Below are positions 63,892 to 64,000 of a DNA stretch of 64,000 bases, in pieces (position 1 is the first letter of the stretch; every line of letters begins with the position of its first letter). The DNA is taken from positions 248,001 through 312,000 of the forward strand of contig CAVTOR010000005.1 of assembly GCA_963736235.1 (NCBI GenBank), in the 5' to 3' direction. Source of the DNA: CAVORB01 sp963736235 (lineage in GTDB: Bacteria > Pseudomonadota > Gammaproteobacteria > Chromatiales > Chromatiaceae). Position numbers and translations under genes: made by a program. The notes beneath the pieces were generated by a model, which saw nothing but the letters and a program-made list of their open reading frames with translations, did no database searches and was not told the origin of the DNA.

Positions 63892-64000
63892 AATGCCGTC
63901 AACTTAAGCCGTGCGCTTGTAAGCCGGATGGAATCCAGGCTTGAGCTTTCCGGGCTTGTTGCGGGGAAAGCTGCGATCGGGTCTGACGGCGTCGACAGCG
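63892..64000 (+). mobile_element. Probable end of an IS4-like element, running off the window
   Basis: AATGCCGTCAACTTAAG resembles the IS4 terminal repeat (TAATGCCGATCAGTTAAG by memory). It starts exactly where the secreted-protein sequence breaks off. A frame VNLSRALVSRMESRLELSGL runs from it to the window edge. The element body is outside the window, so the call rests on one end only. Confidence 0.4.

Overview
The window is a chromosomal stretch of a GC-rich gammaproteobacterium. The order hemA-prfA-prmC facing TPR-ispE-tRNA-Gln-prs-rplY-pth, followed by the tRNA-tufB-secE-nusG-rpl-rpoBC-str-S10-spc-alpha block, is typical of Gammaproteobacteria. The protein sequences look most like the Chromatiales/Ectothiorhodospiraceae (sulfur bacteria). 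That placement is inference from sequence feel, not from a search.

Layout. (1) 95-4744, minus strand: moeB-like E1 enzyme, a conserved hypothetical protein, prmC, prfA and hemA. (2) 4932-10228, plus strand: a TPR protein, ispE, tRNA-Gln, prs, rplY and pth; lolB, often found between the TPR gene and ispE, is absent. (3) 10322-14115, minus strand: a FadL-type outer-membrane porin, a small exported SCP2-like protein and ugd. (4) 14287-46981, plus strand: tRNA-Tyr/Gly/Thr-tufB, tRNA-Trp-secE-nusG, rplKAJL, rpoBC, rpsLG-fusA-tufA, then the S10, spc and alpha operons almost without breaks, closed by a strong terminator at 47013-47037. The two tuf genes appear identical apart from the stop codon. 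As given, rpoB carries five frame changes and rplX one; these are most likely sequencing errors in essential genes. (5) 47091-53794: SAM hydrolase (DUF62), aldo-keto reductase, a CbiM-like permease, a DjlA-like co-chaperone, rpe, gph and trpE. (6) 53884-57995: a small exported protein, a PAP2 phosphatase, a GT2 glycosyltransferase fused to GtrA, and a GT39 glycosyltransferase. Together these look like a polyprenyl-phosphate-sugar or lipid-linked envelope modification set.

(7) 58131-64000 is the accessory end of the window. A WYL-domain regulator, a PP2C phosphatase, a three-TM protein and possibly a 51-aa peptide form a tight operon. It is followed by a PD-(D/E)XK (Mrr-like, QxK) nuclease gene that an IS1380-family element has split in two. 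A 116-bp nested palindromic element lies just after it, and a related shorter palindrome lies just before the WYL gene. The window ends in a small secreted-protein gene that appears cut by the end of an IS4-like element. This is the most likely place for an undescribed system: a defence-like module (regulator, phosphatase, membrane protein, nuclease) being inactivated by insertion sequences. No CRISPR array, rRNA gene or prophage was seen.
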